NCBI RefSeq assembly: GCF_028372415.1
Contig: NC_092872.1
Coordinates: 278,445,206 to 278,509,205 of the forward strand
DNA: 64,000 nt
Direction of reading: 5' to 3'
From: Notamacropus eugenii
Taxonomy: Eukaryota; Chordata; Mammalia; Diprotodontia; Macropodidae
Of the stretch, positions 1 through 10,773 are shown one piece after another (position 1 is the stretch's first letter; each line of letters begins with the position of its first letter). Below the pieces are notes generated by a model, which did no database searches, was not told the origin of the DNA, and saw only the letters and a program-made list of their open reading frames with translations. The position numbers and the translations under genes are program-made.

Positions 1-240
1 ACCCTACAGACAGTTTGGACAGTAAAAATGCTTGAAGTTAGGAAGCTAGGATGTAGCCTGATCACCATTTACTGTCAATAAAAGATTGTGGGTTGTCTCT
101 TTTAAATTCAGCATTTCCTTTGCAATTAGTGGTACTTTTCGGGGTGGGGTGGGGAAGATCAGAACTATAATTTCATTTGGTGTAAGGAACTCCCGGTATG
201 GACATTCCCAATGGAGCATATGTCTTTATATAGATACTCT

Positions 241-372
241 GAGTTTCACGAGGCACTGTGAGATTAAGTGACTTACTTAGTGTTATATCCCTTTTCTGTA
301 TCAGAGACAGGCTTTAAACCCATCTTCCTGACTCTAAGGCTGACCCACCATGTTCTATTCCATTGTGCCTTT
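241..372 (-). repeat. MIR-type CORE-SINE fragment
   Basis: Read on the minus strand this is the body of a MIR/CORE-SINE. On the plus strand it shows the usual reversed order: a 'gattaagtgacttac' CORE segment, then 'tttaaacccatcttcctgac' (the reversed B-box area), then the 'ccattgtgcc' head. It is heavily diverged and has no visible tail or target-site duplication. Confidence 0.6.
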
Positions 373-787
373 TGGTGGTAACATTAAAAAAGGAGTCTAA
401 GTTGAACTGGTCACAGAGAAAGTACATTAGCTCCTCTCTCACTGCTATTCAAAGGTGAAAAATAACTCCCTAAAATGAGTATATTGCTGTGAATTATTTT
501 AAACACTATCCAACATATCTTAAAGAATGTTTTAAGTCATTTGATATTCATTTTTACACAGAGACAGATCACAAGAATATGGAATTCAGGGAAAAAAGTA
601 AGTAATACTCATTTCCTTATGGTAAAACCAACTTAAGTCACTGAGTTAAAAGTTTGGTCATTTTTGCCACTGTAGTTTAAAGTATTGGTTACAAGACCAG
701 TCTAACCATCTACATAAGAAAAATCAAGTGAATGAAGAATATGAATATTCTAAATTATGACCTATTGTTTTTATTGATCTCTCAAAT
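373..787. other. Unassigned AT-rich stretch
   Basis: I see no coding signal, tandem array or recognisable repeat here. The base composition is AT-rich, like the rest of the window. Confidence 0.5.
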
Positions 788-866
788 ACAGTAATATTTG
801 TAAAGCATTTTGCACTGTGCCTGGAACAAAGCAAGTACTTAATAAATGTTTGTCTTTCTTCTCCTT
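788..866 (+). repeat. L2/MIR 3' tail fragment
   Basis: The sequence ends with 'actgtgcctgg' and 'tacttaataaatgtttg', the ending shared by L2 LINEs and the MIR SINEs they mobilised. Only the tail remains, so LINE and SINE origins cannot be told apart. Confidence 0.65.
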
Positions 867-876
867 AGTTTGATGG

Positions 877-1787
877 ACAACCCATTAAATCCACCAAAAC
901 ATGTATCTTTTATGAGAGCTAGAAATAAATGAAAAGGGTAGAATTGCATTTAAGAAGCTGCAGAGTACTTTCAGTAGCCCTAAGCTGCTCAGTGCAAAGT
1001 CCATCCCTTTAGCACCACTGTCTCCTTAAGGGATATTTGATGGAGGTAAGCAGGATATTGCATTTTGCCAAGGATAACTTGGCATGAGGAATAGTGCAAA
1101 GGATACCATATGTAACAAGGAAAGGAAGTGACCCAATCATGTAGTGACATGAGGGATAACAGGTGGATAGATTAATGTCTACATAAAAGGCCTGGAAGAG
1201 GAAGAATCCTCCTGCTTGGATTAGAGAAGGTCACTATGGAAGCTTCATAAGGAGATTCAGACAAGAATCACATAGTACAAGAAAGCATGGGTGAGGTAGA
1301 GCCCACATCAGTGAGATCTTGGTTTCTTCCAACTTAATGAAGTTGGTGAATAGCTATTTCATCTGAAATAAATTGACCTTTTAAGAACATAGTTTCTGGA
1401 GTACTTGATTTTTATTTTGTAGCTTAAAACTTTATATCAAAGGCATGATACAAAAGTTAGTGGTCAAAAGAAAGGGAGAGAAAGACTGCTAAAAGCTCAT
1501 TAATCTAACTTTTCCCAGGAAAGATCCCAAGCCAATTTCAAGTCATTCAATGTTAATTGATGTTTCAATTGAAATTCATTTGCCAGAATTATGAATTTTT
1601 CCAGTGTAAGAAAATAATGTAAACTATCCATTGAAGAGGACTAAAAATGCAAATAGGAGTCTTAGAAGTCAGACATGGAACTGTCAGACACCTTGGGATT
1701 AGAGGCATGCAGTGAGGTAGACTTGCTAGTCAACAAGGCTATAATGCCATTCTCCCCAAATCTTTCTCTCCTTTATCTTTCTTTTGT
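877..1787. other. Unassigned stretch
   Basis: No gene is seen. The part from about 1080 to 1320 has a purine-rich flavour resembling the unclassified ancient repeat described at 50590, but the resemblance is too weak to annotate. Confidence 0.4.
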
Positions 1788-1925
1788 CAGTCCACAAGCA
1801 TTTTAAAGCATTTACTATGTGCCAGGTACTGTACTAAGCATTGGGTATACAAAGAACAATGAAAAATAGTCCCTGCCTTCAAGGAGGCAGCATTTTAATT
1901 GGGAGACAAAGCATATCCATGAGTA
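1788..1925 (+). repeat. Ancient 'tgtgccagg' repeat, head fragment
   Basis: It has the ordered landmarks 'tttactatgtgccaggtac', 'cattgggtatacaaag' and 'ccctgccttcaaggagg', followed by an 'aattgggagacaa' segment. The same landmarks recur in this window near 6290, 12500, 15060, 50590 and 54985, always on the plus strand. I do not know the family name with certainty. Confidence 0.55.
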
Positions 1926-1934
1926 GGCACATTT

Positions 1935-2183
1935 TTGTTGTTGAGTTGTTTCAGTCGTGTCCAACTCTTTGTGACTCTATTTGGGGTTTTCTTGGCAAAG
2001 ACACTGGAGTGCTTTGCCATTTCTTCCTCCAGCTCATTTTACAGATGAAGAAACTGAGGCGAATGAAGTTAAGTGCCTTGCCCAGGGTCATATAGCTAGT
2101 AAGCACCAGACAGATTTGAACTCTCAAAGATGTGCCTTCCTGACTCTGGGTCCAGCGCTCTATGTACTGTGCCACTTGCTGCC
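1935..2183 (-). mobile_element. MAR1/WSINE1-type SINE (tRNA head, RTE tail)
   Basis: On the minus strand the element runs from a tRNA-like head with a B-box-like 'ttcaaatc' region, through the CORE ('aagtgccttgcccagggtca' on the plus strand), to a BovB-type tail. On the plus strand that tail is the 'tttggggttttcttggcaaa' and 'gttgttgagttgtttcagtc' end. It is nearly full length at about 250 bp. The short open frames across it are not genes. Confidence 0.87.
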
Positions 2184-2189
2184 CAAGCA

Positions 2190-2700
2190 TTTTGTATGGA
2201 GACAATTTAAGCCATTATGGTTCTGCCTAGACATAAATCTGTCATCATCTCTCCTAAAGTGAATTAAGTATAGATTCAAGTTAAAGAGAAGATGGAACAA
2301 CAAAGCTTCTTATTAATCACTTGAGGAATATGGATGTCATCAAATTCTGGGGCTCTACTGAAAGCTTCTAACCAGCTCCTTCATCTCATGGAATCTTTCA
2401 CTAGGGATATCCAAATGTCATTACTTGGGAAGCTTAAAATTCATATCTTGTACCAAGGAAGGGTGGAGAATGAAGGTTTGGGGCTTGAACCCGGAAGTCA
2501 AATTGAACTAATGGCCAAAGGACCCAGAAACACCTTGTTCTACTCCTAACTGGACACATAGAACATGAAGCTATCAAAGAAAAAGCTCTGGCTAAATACC
2601 TTGGAACTTTATTGGATTCCTGAAGTCAGAGGCTAACAGGAAAAATGAGATATATTTTCAGAACTGTGAAATGGATAAAACTATTCTTTAAAAAATTCAA
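2190..2700. other. Unassigned stretch with a chance open frame
   Basis: A 71-codon open frame (2334-2549, plus) lies here, but it has no recognisable domain. The surrounding reading frames are full of stops. I see no gene. Confidence 0.4.
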
Positions 2701-2789
2701 CATTGACCAAAAATAGTGGCCATGACCCACAAACACTCATGTAACAACAAACACATTCTCATCAATAAGAGAAAGAGAACTGATCGATA

Positions 2790-2990
2790 TTCCTGGAGCA
2801 CATGATAAGCATGACTAATATGGAAATGTTTTACATGATTGCTCATGATGTAAACTATATCTGATTGCTTATCATCTCAGGGAGGGGGAGGAGAGGAGAG
2901 AAAGAGATAGAATTTGGCACCCAAAACTTTTTTAAAATGTTAAAAATTGTTTTAACATGTAATTGGAGTGAATATACGTACATATACACA
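2790..2990 (+). mobile_element. 3' end of an L1-like marsupial LINE
   Basis: It contains 'catgactaatatggaaatg', a purine-rich 'cagggagggggaggagag' tract and the ending 'atgttaaaaattg'. The same order of landmarks appears in the copies ending near 30315 and 42935. The copy is 5' truncated and runs into an AT/CA simple repeat. Confidence 0.6.
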
Positions 2991-3016
2991 CATATATACA
3001 TATGCATATATATGAG
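2971..3016 (+). repeat. AT/CA-rich simple repeat
   Basis: Alternating purine-pyrimidine sequence of the 'acatatacacacatatata' type follows the LINE 3' end. It probably grew from that element's A-rich tail. Confidence 0.75.
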
Positions 3017-3309
3017 AGTATAGTTGAGTGAGATCACTTGGATGTAATTGATATATAAAGATGATAATCATGTGGGAATTTTGTGAGAAATAAAATAACC
3101 CTGACATCTTTTCTGCTATTAGAGTTGTCCTGAGGATAACTGAAGAGAACCTCACATCTTAAAACTTTTATTCAACTACAAAAAGCAATTATTTTAATAT
3201 AGAGACTTAGAAGAAGGTGTTGGAATCATAGAAACAGGACACGATGGATTTCATCATCGTCATCTGTAACAGTAAGCACCCCAGCATACACAGGAGGGTC
3301 TGCTGTACA

Positions 3310-3880
3310 GGTGCTTAGATATGATTTTCTAAAAGGAAGGCAACTTTTGAGGGGTCAACAATCTTCTTTAATCAAGCACATATATCATTCACTTAGTTCA
3401 GGGGGAAAAGTCAGCACCCTGAACTTCAGGAAAAATACGAACAGATATGACAAGCAGAAATTACAAACAAAAAGACCAACAGACAGGGCTTCCAATTGTC
3501 TAACCGTAGACAAAATATACATCATTACCAGAGAGAGAAGCACCAACATCTGGGTTTTCAAAGCTAGAGCAGTCTTTATTGGCTATCCAGAGTCTCCTCT
3601 GGCACCCCAATCTTCTTCCAAAAAAATAAGCCCCAAAGTAAAACCTCACCTCAGAGTATAATACACTTCAGAGCTGGAGGGCAGGACCCTCATGACCCAG
3701 TGCCTCATTAGAAATTAATAAAAGGTCTCTGAGGTCTACTAATGGGTGGGGAAGATCTTTACCTCTTCCCTCCACCCACCATTAATCTTACATTATCACT
3801 ACATCATTCTGAGTGCTATTGGAGTCTGAGGATGATTTGAGAGTATCTACAAAGAGTGTGCTCACAACTCAATTCAGTTA
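3310..3880. repeat. Unclassified interspersed repeat candidate
   Basis: This mid-GC block between AT-rich flanks holds a 116-codon open frame on the plus strand (3311-3661) with no recognisable domain. Phrases such as 'tcagcaccctgaacttcagg' and 'agagaagcaccaacatctgg' look like interspersed, perhaps LTR-derived, sequence to me. I see no TG/CA ends, target-site duplication or polyadenylation layout to prove it. Confidence 0.22.
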
Positions 3881-4260
3881 CAAAAAACTAAGTTATTTTA
3901 TCTCTATGATCATTTGTACAATAGTAATATAAATAATATAAAACAATAATAGCAGGATAGTGACTTGTCCCTGAACTTTTTCTACCTGAACTCCATGGAA
4001 AAAGATGAAAAAGACATAATAACATGGCAACAACACAAAACAAAAGATGGTTCCCGTGGAATATTGGAGTCCCTTCGTTATCAGCTGAATTTTTTATACA
4101 TTTAGAGGACATATGTTGCCAACATACATCTAACCATTAGAAAAGTTATGCAACCATTTAGAATAATTATTTCACATTTTTGCACTCTCAAATACAATTA
4201 TTGTGAGTCAAAGATTTTCGCCTTCACAGATCATGGAGGCAGCCTATCCTAAGCCGTAGC
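3881..4260. other. Unassigned AT-rich stretch
   Basis: It is AT-rich with many short 'aataat' runs. No gene or clear repeat is seen. Confidence 0.45.
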
Positions 4261-4364
4261 TCTAGAAAAGTCTGGAGGACCATACAAGGTCTCTGAAGTA
4301 CCTTCCAACTCAGATTCTATGACTCTCATTTTCCAGATAGAGAAACCTTGACCTAGAAAGGTAT

Positions 4365-4650
4365 GTAGTACAGTGCAGAATTCAGAGAACAGAGTTCAAG
4401 TCCTACCTTTACTCATTACCAATATAAACTTAGGCAAGTCACTTAACTTCTATAGGCCTTAGTTTCGTCATCTGTAAAATAGGAGGACTCTCAGGTCTCT
4501 TCTGGCTTTAAACCTATAATACTCAGTAACTTATCCAACCTTTCACAGCTAGTAAATTATCAGAGGGAGGCAGGATTTGAACCCAGGCATTCAGATTCCA
4601 AACCTAGGACCCTCACCAGAGTGCCAAACCAGCTCCAGGACTCATGCATG
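4365..4650. repeat. Two abutting MIR fragments in opposite orientation
   Basis: 4365-4532 reads as MIR on the plus strand: 'gttcaagtcctac', 'aggcaagtcacttaacttc', 'tcatctgtaaaataggagg'. 4533-4650 reads as MIR on the minus strand, with 'cacagctagtaaattat' followed by 'caggatttgaacccaggc'. The second fragment is either independent or the result of a local inversion. Confidence 0.7.
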
Positions 4651-4654
4651 GCTA

Positions 4655-5380
4655 CTAACTTGCTGGATGATCTGCCCCTTCTCCTATGGTTCTTTCCACT
4701 ACATCAGGCTGTTGTCTCTGCAGAGACAATCCTGCTCTGTAGACAAAACCTGCAGATTTTCATTAGCTCAGTTTATTAGTGAAGAGTTCTAATGAACTCC
4801 ATAATTATAAATCAGATCCCTGTGGAGGCCAGGTAGTTTTATTCTATTATATGGTTGGCTTTGGTTGGATCCCTCTCTCTCTGACCCTAATTCTGCCAGG
4901 CTTCTGGGTAACTCCTGGTAATGAACAGGACAAAATGGATGGGCCCTGAGCAACTCTGGAGATGGAACAAACAAGTTCTTGTCAGTAACACAGGATAGCA
5001 CATTATTAATAGTTTCTAAACCAGTAATGAGTTATATTTGTTGGTGCTGCCAAAAACAGAGCACTGGAGCAATTTGATTCAAAATGGAAAAGAGAATTCT
5101 GTTTTTCAATTTTATTTCTTAATGAGCACATTTCCCTTGTCAGACCAACAATGACTACTTAAGATTCCCTGGTGACTGGGATATTCAAAGCACTGCCTTA
5201 GTCTGTTTTTAAACCACAGCAGTCCTTGATACAGGTCTGGAAATAGAGTGTGTGAGAGGAACATATGAGAAACTCAGGCCCCAAACCCTCCACCCTAAAT
5301 GGAAGCTCAGTCTCCAATCAAATCAGCTAGAACCCTTTCTAAGCTTGCAAAAATCAAGGCTTTTGTACAAAGGGATTGGA
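4655..5380. other. Unassigned stretch
   Basis: No gene is seen. Short open frames on both strands (for example 4789-5001 minus) carry no recognisable domain. Confidence 0.45.
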
Positions 5381-5439
5381 GAGAAAACCACATAACCTTA
5401 AGACCTCTCCCAACCTTGAGATTTTACAGAATATCATAA

Positions 5440-5595
5440 TGGAAAAAGGTTTAGTTAGAGTCATAAAACTGGTACCCATGACTGTCTCTGTGCATTTGGA
5501 CAAATCACCTCTCTTCTTGGGGCTTCAATGAAATGAAGAAATTGAACTAGATGATACCCAAAGTCCCTTCTAGTCCCCAAATTGGACAATCTTAC
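5440..5595 (+). repeat. MIR-type SINE fragment
   Basis: It shows the degraded CORE ('ggacaaatcacctctcttc') and the 3' phrases 'gaactagatgatacccaaag' and 'cccttctagtcc' of the marsupial MIR version. Confidence 0.6.
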
Positions 5596-5689
5596 CTGTG
5601 GGCAGAGAATAGCGTGGATCAAGGCCTAGAAGTAGGAAAGGACATCTTTTCTTTTTCTAACCATGCCTTAGTTTCCACAGGGAGATACT

Positions 5690-6042
5690 TTGAAACTTAG
5701 TCTTATAGTTGTTTAAGGAACTTAAAGACTAATTGACTTGCCCAGGGTCACATAGCCAGTATGTGTCCAGGACATAAAGGTCTTCTGGGCTTCGAGACCA
5801 GTAGTCAGTGCACTGCAATACTTCATATTTATGTACATTTGGTGTTTGCTGAGTGTGGTCTATCTTACGTGAACCTCACAATGACTTTGGGAGGGAGTTG
5901 CTACTATTCCCTTTTGGCAGGTGAGAAAGCTAAGGCCGAGAGTGACTTCTCACAGTCACAAAGTTCGTAAGGACCAGAGCAAGAATTGGAACTTGAGTCC
6001 TCCTGACTCAGTGTCCAGAGCTCTATCCACCATGTGCCTGAA
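5690..6042 (-). repeat. Two MIR-type SINE copies, minus strand
   Basis: 5690-5812 is a fragment with 'gacttgcccagggtcacata'. 5813-6042 is a longer copy that starts in the variant tail ('gtgaacctcacaatgacttt', 'gctactattccc') and ends in the head ('gagctctatccaccatg'). The second is the subfamily whose tail reads 'cacaacaaccctgggaggta' in better copies. Confidence 0.7.
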
Positions 6043-6124
6043 ACACAGAGCTGGTGGCAGAGAATGATAAGGTTGAAAAGACATCATGGTCTGGGCAGTT
6101 TGGGGGAGAGAGCAGTTGTTTTTG

Positions 6125-6205
6125 TTTCCATGTCCCTAGAATTCAGCAGAGTGCCTTGAACTCAGTTGGTACTTAACAAATAACTTTTGGATTGCACTGC
6201 ATACG
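6125..6205 (+). repeat. L2 3' tail fragment
   Basis: The phrases 'agcagagtgccttgaactca' and 'ggtacttaacaaataac' match the ending of L2 LINEs. It is 5' truncated and old. Confidence 0.55.
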
Positions 6206-6284
6206 ATCCAGTATAGAGTACAGCGCAGAACACCATAGGGACTTGAGTTGATTAACTAGAAAGATTTCAGAGTTGTTCTTTAGC

Positions 6285-6545
6285 TCCATTAGTCTATCAA
6301 CAATGTGCCAGGCACTGGGCTAGCCTCTGGAATACAACTACAAAGAATGAACAATCACTATTCAAAGAGCTTATGTAGGAGAAAACATGTTCATACAGAC
6401 ACACACAGAGTAGTTATATGCAAGGTGGTTTGGGTGGAAGAAGTCTAGCCACTGAGAAGATCAGGAAGATCTTCAATAGAAGGAGATACTTGAGCTGGGT
6501 GTTGGAAGGCAAGGAGACTTGAGGCAAAGGACATCAGGAGAAGGC
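6285..6545 (+). repeat. Ancient unclassified repeat, short copy
   Basis: It starts with 'caatgtgccaggcactgggc' and continues into 'ctgggtgttggaaggcaagg', the same order as the long copy at 50590. It is purine-rich and non-coding. Confidence 0.5.
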
Positions 6546-6980
6546 CTAGTGAGGACTCTCCCTCATCTCTTCTGGAATCAGTCTTCATCCTTCTCTCTCC
6601 CACCACCTCAGCTTGATATCTGTCTCAGCCAAGGGGAGATGACTTGCTTTCTTCTCACCCTCCATCCAATGGCAGCTGAGCTCTACATGACCCCTTGAGT
6701 CTCCTTCAAATATTACTGCTGGCCTTCATAGGGGTTCTCTTCTCTGATTTGTCATCTGTTCCCCCAGCATCTCTGCAAAAATCCCAAGAGCACTTTCATT
6801 CCAGGTTAGTCTTTTTGAGTTATGTACACTCTTGCCTAAAACTGTTGGTGATTACTTGACCATAGGAAAGAGTGAATCAGTTAGGAAAATACAAACAACT
6901 CCTAGCCCTCTGACTCTCTATTACTACCTAGTAGAGATTTTCAAGAGAATCCTCTCATTTGATGGATCCTGTTTAAATGA
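6546..6980. other. Unassigned stretch
   Basis: The first part (6560-6790) is pyrimidine-rich and may be eroded L2. I could not place it. No gene is seen. Confidence 0.35.
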
Positions 6981-6984
6981 TTCA

Positions 6985-7262
6985 TTTAGAGCTATGAGGG
7001 ATCTTAGTCATCACTTTGGCTAAGCTCGTTCTTTTACAGACAATGGAACTGAGGGCCAAAGAGATGAAATCTGGGTCATAGATTGAGCTAAAGAGGGCTT
7101 TAGATGTCTTCTATTATAAACTCGTCATTTTACAAATGAGGAAGCTGAGACTGAACAAGGTCAGAGGACTTGCCCAAAATCAAACAAATAGGAAATGGAT
7201 GAGCTAGGATTTGAAGTCAGATCCTTTGATGCCAAACCCTGTGCTTTGGTTATTGTCCCCCA
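6985..7262 (-). repeat. MIR-type SINE copies, minus strand
   Basis: Two overlapping MIR-like pieces lie here. The first holds 'agctatgagggatcttagtc'. The second (7075-7262) holds 'cattttacaaatgaggaagc', 'gaggacttgcccaaaatc' and 'tttgaagtcagatcc'. One may have inserted in the other. Confidence 0.65.
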
Positions 7263-7296
7263 TTATTTACCAAGCCAGAATTGGAACTCTTTCTCT

Positions 7297-7490
7297 GTAA
7301 AGAGTGCTGGATTGGGGAGGTAGAAAACTTGTGTTCAAATCCCATCTCTTACTACCTGCTACCCATGTGACTTTGGACAAGTCATTTAACCAAACTGAGC
7401 CTCAGTTTTCTCAACTGTAAAATGAGGTGATCAGGCTAGGTGACCTCTATGGTCCCTTTTAACTTTAAAATCTATAACCCCATGATTCCA
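7297..7490 (+). repeat. MIR-type SINE, near full length
   Basis: It reads head to tail on the plus strand: 'agtgctggattggggagg', 'gtgttcaaatcccatctc' (B box), 'tggacaagtcatttaacc' (CORE), 'tcaactgtaaaatgagg' and the end phrase 'aaaatctataaccccatgat'. Confidence 0.8.
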
Positions 7491-8317
7491 AATCAAACTT
7501 GGCATTCCCTCCCCACTTCATTCCCAAAAGGCTGAAAAATTATCATACTCCTTGGGAGTAAATTAAATGCACAGATTTCACTGAACACATTCTCTTAGCT
7601 ACCCAAACTAATTTTTACTGGGTATAATTCATGATATCCATAAGTAGCGTTAGAATGAGCAATAGATACCCAGCCTGATTGGGCTATACCATTTCACTCT
7701 TTTTCCTCTTTACTTGCTGCTCCCTTCACTTAAGAGCCAGTCCTGCATTCCTAGATTCAATTAGAATCCTTTCAACAAGGCAGCATAAATAAAACTGACC
7801 TCTCTATAGAGATATACTCTATATTTGTTGTGTTTATAAAAAGACAAGCTTGAATTTTTACATGTCCATAGCTGAAACCAAGCCAACACGTTCCTTCCTC
7901 CCTGTTATAGAAATCTATGCTGATAATTTTATTTCTTAGAGACGGGACTAGGAAGGGAGAAAAAAGGGAGGGGGGTGACCTGAAATCTAATTGGTGTCCT
8001 CAATTCTAGGATGGTAATTTTAGAACTGTAATTTTAGGACATAGGAGTGTACTGCAGGCTAATAATACAGCTGCCACTTGTTGGTAATTACTTCTTAGCC
8101 TCTTTCAAAGGTTTTTCAACCAAAGGACACCCAAAGCCATGGAGAAATTGGGGAGGCAGAGTAAAGCCATGTTTAGGACAATGGAGATAAATCTCTTTGT
8201 TATAGGGGATCACCAACAAAATAGCCATAATCTCAGAACGGACTTGGGACATGGAACATAAAAAATGCTAATGCTTACCTCAAAATCAGCATATTTCAAT
8301 GTTACAAAGAAAGATAA
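7491..8317. other. Unassigned stretch
   Basis: No gene is seen. A purine-rich patch lies at 7950-7975 ('gggagaaaaaagggaggggg'). Confidence 0.45.
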
Positions 8318-8551
8318 TACTAATAACCATTGGTATTTTTATAGCAAAGCACTTTACAAACATTATCTCATTTTATTCTCATAGCAACCCTGGTGCTATT
8401 ACTATTCTCATTTTACAGAAGAAAAAACAGAGGCAGACAGAAATTAATTTGTCCCAAATTGCACAGCTAATAAGTGTCTGAGGCTGGATTTAAAGTCAGA
8501 TCTTCCTGAATCCAAGTCCAGTGTTCTATCCACCGCCCTACCTAGCTACCC
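8318..8551 (-). repeat. MIR-type SINE, variant tail
   Basis: On the plus strand it starts in the tail ('caaagcactttacaaacatt', 'ctcatagcaaccctggtgct'), then the CORE and 'tctgaggctggatttaaagt', and ends in the tRNA-like head ('gttctatccaccgccctacc'). It is about 235 bp and close to full length. Confidence 0.8.
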
Positions 8552-8555
8552 TAAA

Positions 8556-8694
8556 TCATAGGTTTAGAGCTTGCATGGATCTCAGAGATCACCTAGTCCA
8601 ACATCTTGATTTTAAGATGAGAAAGTTGAGGCCCAGAGACAGGAAACAATATGCCAGAGGGTGCATAGGGAGTCAATGAAGAAGTCTGCTGTTC
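8556..8694 (-). repeat. MIR-type SINE fragment ending at the LTR candidate
   Basis: It shows 'tcataggtttagagcttgc', 'gatcacctagtccaac' and 'gttgaggcccagagacagg', the minus-strand 3' half of a MIR-type SINE. It is cut off where the LTR-like element begins. Confidence 0.65.
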
Positions 8695-8701
8695 TCAGTT
8701 A

Positions 8702-9295
8702 TGAACTTAACCTTGTTCTGCTTCAGATTTTCCTCACTTTGTCTGACTGACCTACAACTAGACTAGAGCTTGCCTTTAGGCTTAGCCAACTGACTCCTGT
8801 CTGGGAGAACTGTGAGATCAGTATCTTGATAATGCCTTTTTGCTTCTTAATGGGAAATCATTAATGGGCCTGCCCAGTAAAGGGAGTTTGATTAGGGAAA
8901 TTTGTAGGAAGGCCCACACCTTTTGTTAATTTTCTAATGAGGCACTCGGTCATGAGAGGTCGTGCCCTCTACCTCTGAAAAGAGTATATAAAGACTCTGA
9001 GTAGCGATTTTACTTTGGGGCTTAGTTTTGGAAGAAAGTTTGTATGCCAGATGAGACTCTGGGAAGCCACTAAGCAGACCCCAGCCTTGAAAACACAGAT
9101 ATTGGTGCTTCCCTCTGTGGTAGCTATGTTTGTATAATGGTCAGACAATTGGAAGTCTGTCTGTTGGTCCCTCTATGTTGAATGTAATTAAAGGAGATTG
9201 TTAACACCTCAGAAGCTGCCTTTCCTTTTATGAATGCAGATCTAAGAAGCTGTGATAGTAGCCCCCTTGTGTATGTCAGGGTGCTTGCTGTTACA
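8702..9295 (+). mobile_element. Candidate solo LTR (endogenous retrovirus or MaLR kin), fossil
   Basis: This block of about 594 bp begins TGAAC, ends TTACA, and has promoter-like and end-of-transcript landmarks in LTR order: a TATATAA box at 8985-8991 and an ATTAAA signal at 9187-9192. The 7-bp word 'tcagtta' lies at 8695-8701 and again at 9297-9303, one base off the right boundary, and may be the target-site duplication. No internal viral coding sequence is present, so it would be a solo LTR. I cannot name the family. It lies against a MIR fragment. Confidence 0.5.
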
Positions 9296-9304
9296 ATCAG
9301 TTAT

Positions 9305-9640
9305 TAATTTCTAATAACTCAAATGGGTTTAAGAAACTGCATTTGTTTTAGACTTTCTGGGATCAGTATCTCTGGCTCTTAGTACTCCATGTTCATCCCC
9401 TAGGCCTTGACGAGCACGCAACCCCCCGTCCATGTAATCTTCTTGAAGAAGAGATCTCCCTTATCTCTGCCTTCCTTAGTTTTCCCCTGGATTCCCCCCC
9501 CCCCACTCCATCCCATAAGTACACATTGTAGTAATGTACTGCACTATTGTTCTGCACCCCAGACCTAAGCACTCATTCATGATAAGAAGCTACAGTTCAC
9601 CAGATTGCGCCTCCCAGAAGCCTTTGAAGAGTTCATAGGA
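9305..9640. other. Unassigned stretch with an 11-C run
   Basis: No gene is seen. A homopolymer of 11 cytosines lies at 9494-9504. Confidence 0.5.
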
Positions 9641-9708
9641 TCACATATTTATAGCTGCAAGGGACCTTCACTATGCATTTAGTTTGACCCTCCCACTTCT
9701 TTGATAAG
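9640..9708 (-). repeat. MIR/CR1 end fragment
   Basis: The phrase 'tcacatatttatagctgcaa' followed by 'gggacctt' is the reversed 3' end seen in both MIR-type SINEs and CR1 copies in this window. It is too short to separate the two. Confidence 0.5.
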
Positions 9709-9869
9709 AGCAGTGCATTTGGTCCTGACTTTGAAATATAAACTATGTGACCAAAGAAAAGTCATCACCTCTCTGTGCTCCAGGACAACTTTCAAAGACT
9801 GTACATGTAGAGGAATCACAGCTCTGCACCAGTTAGCTGAAAGTCTCCACAGTCAGGACTCCAGAGGGA

Positions 9870-10345
9870 ATGTTCCCAGTTACAATTGCAGGTCTAACTC
9901 CTAACCTCCAAAAATGTACTCAGCATGCTGGGGGAGTGATTTCCCCAACTCATGAACTATTGAGTGCAAATGAAGAAACATGATGACATGTAGAAGACTT
10001 AAATGACCTTCTTAGAAAACAGAGTCCATCAAATCCCTGTGCCTTGGAGGAGGGGGCCCTACACACCCTCTGCAGGTGAACTGAAACAAACATTTGCTAA
10101 TTATGCATTCTCTCTGTCATTTTGTGTTTGCAGCCCCTGTACACTCAATGGTGGGGACAAAGAGGGCAGGGGGTATTGGTGCCTAGATCTGCTCTGATCA
10201 GGGAGATTTGTCACAGGATCCCACTTCCCTAGGATGACAGTCACCCTTGTAAATCACGGCTTATTGTTTTTGCTGTTTAATTAATTCAATAATTTGACCA
10301 TATAGAGGGGGAGCTGGGATAAAAATGGAAAAAAATGAGAGATGG
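9870..10345. other. Unassigned stretch
   Basis: No gene is seen. An open frame at 10003-10197 (plus) has no recognisable domain. Confidence 0.4.
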
Positions 10346-10349
10346 GGAA

Positions 10350-10486
10350 TCACAGAATTAGAGAGTGTTTGAATTGGAAGAGAACTCAGAAGCTACCTGG
10401 TCCATCTTATGCCTGAAAAAGAATCCCCACTATAATACACCTGACAAATGGACATTTTAGCTTTATTTGAATATCTTGAATGAATG
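10350..10486 (-). mobile_element. CR1/L3 3' end fragment
   Basis: On the plus strand 'gaatcacagaattagagagt', then 'gaaaaagaatccccactata' and 'gacaaatggacattttagct' give the reversed CR1/L3 3' end. The RTE-type LINE at 10487 inserted into or beside this copy. Confidence 0.65.
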
Positions 10487-10545
10487 GTTGTTGTCCTTCA
10501 TTCTCAAAGAGGATCAAAATGACATCACCATGATAAAATGAAGTT

Positions 10546-10773
10546 TCATTGTATATGGCTGTGCCTGATCAGACCAAAATGAACTCGGAAAGCTCTACCA
10601 CAGATTGGGCACAGATAGTTCATATGAACATTTGGTGTGGTTACTCCAAATTTGCACATCCTACATTTCCTTTGTGTTGTTTCAATTCTGCTTTGCTCAT
10701 AGAGCACAGCACCTTTCTGATGTGGGCACTCCATGCTGAGCAGTCCTGTGCCAGTATCTCCCATGTTGTACAA
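10546..10773 (-). pseudogene. C-terminal zinc-finger tail of the RTE-type LINE
   Basis: The last residues read 'CPICGRAFRVHFGLIRHSHI' and then Gln and stop. Related LINE proteins end in a C2H2 finger of the CPTCGRTF type whose last ligand is His. Here both cysteines and the first His are visible, while the final ligand position appears to be Gln. This is nucleic-acid-binding tail sequence, not a host zinc-finger gene. Confidence 0.65.

Noticed and set aside
10546-10773. A host C2H2 zinc-finger gene
   Set aside because: The single finger-like motif is colinear with the reverse transcriptase relic of the same LINE and ends just before its 3' tail.
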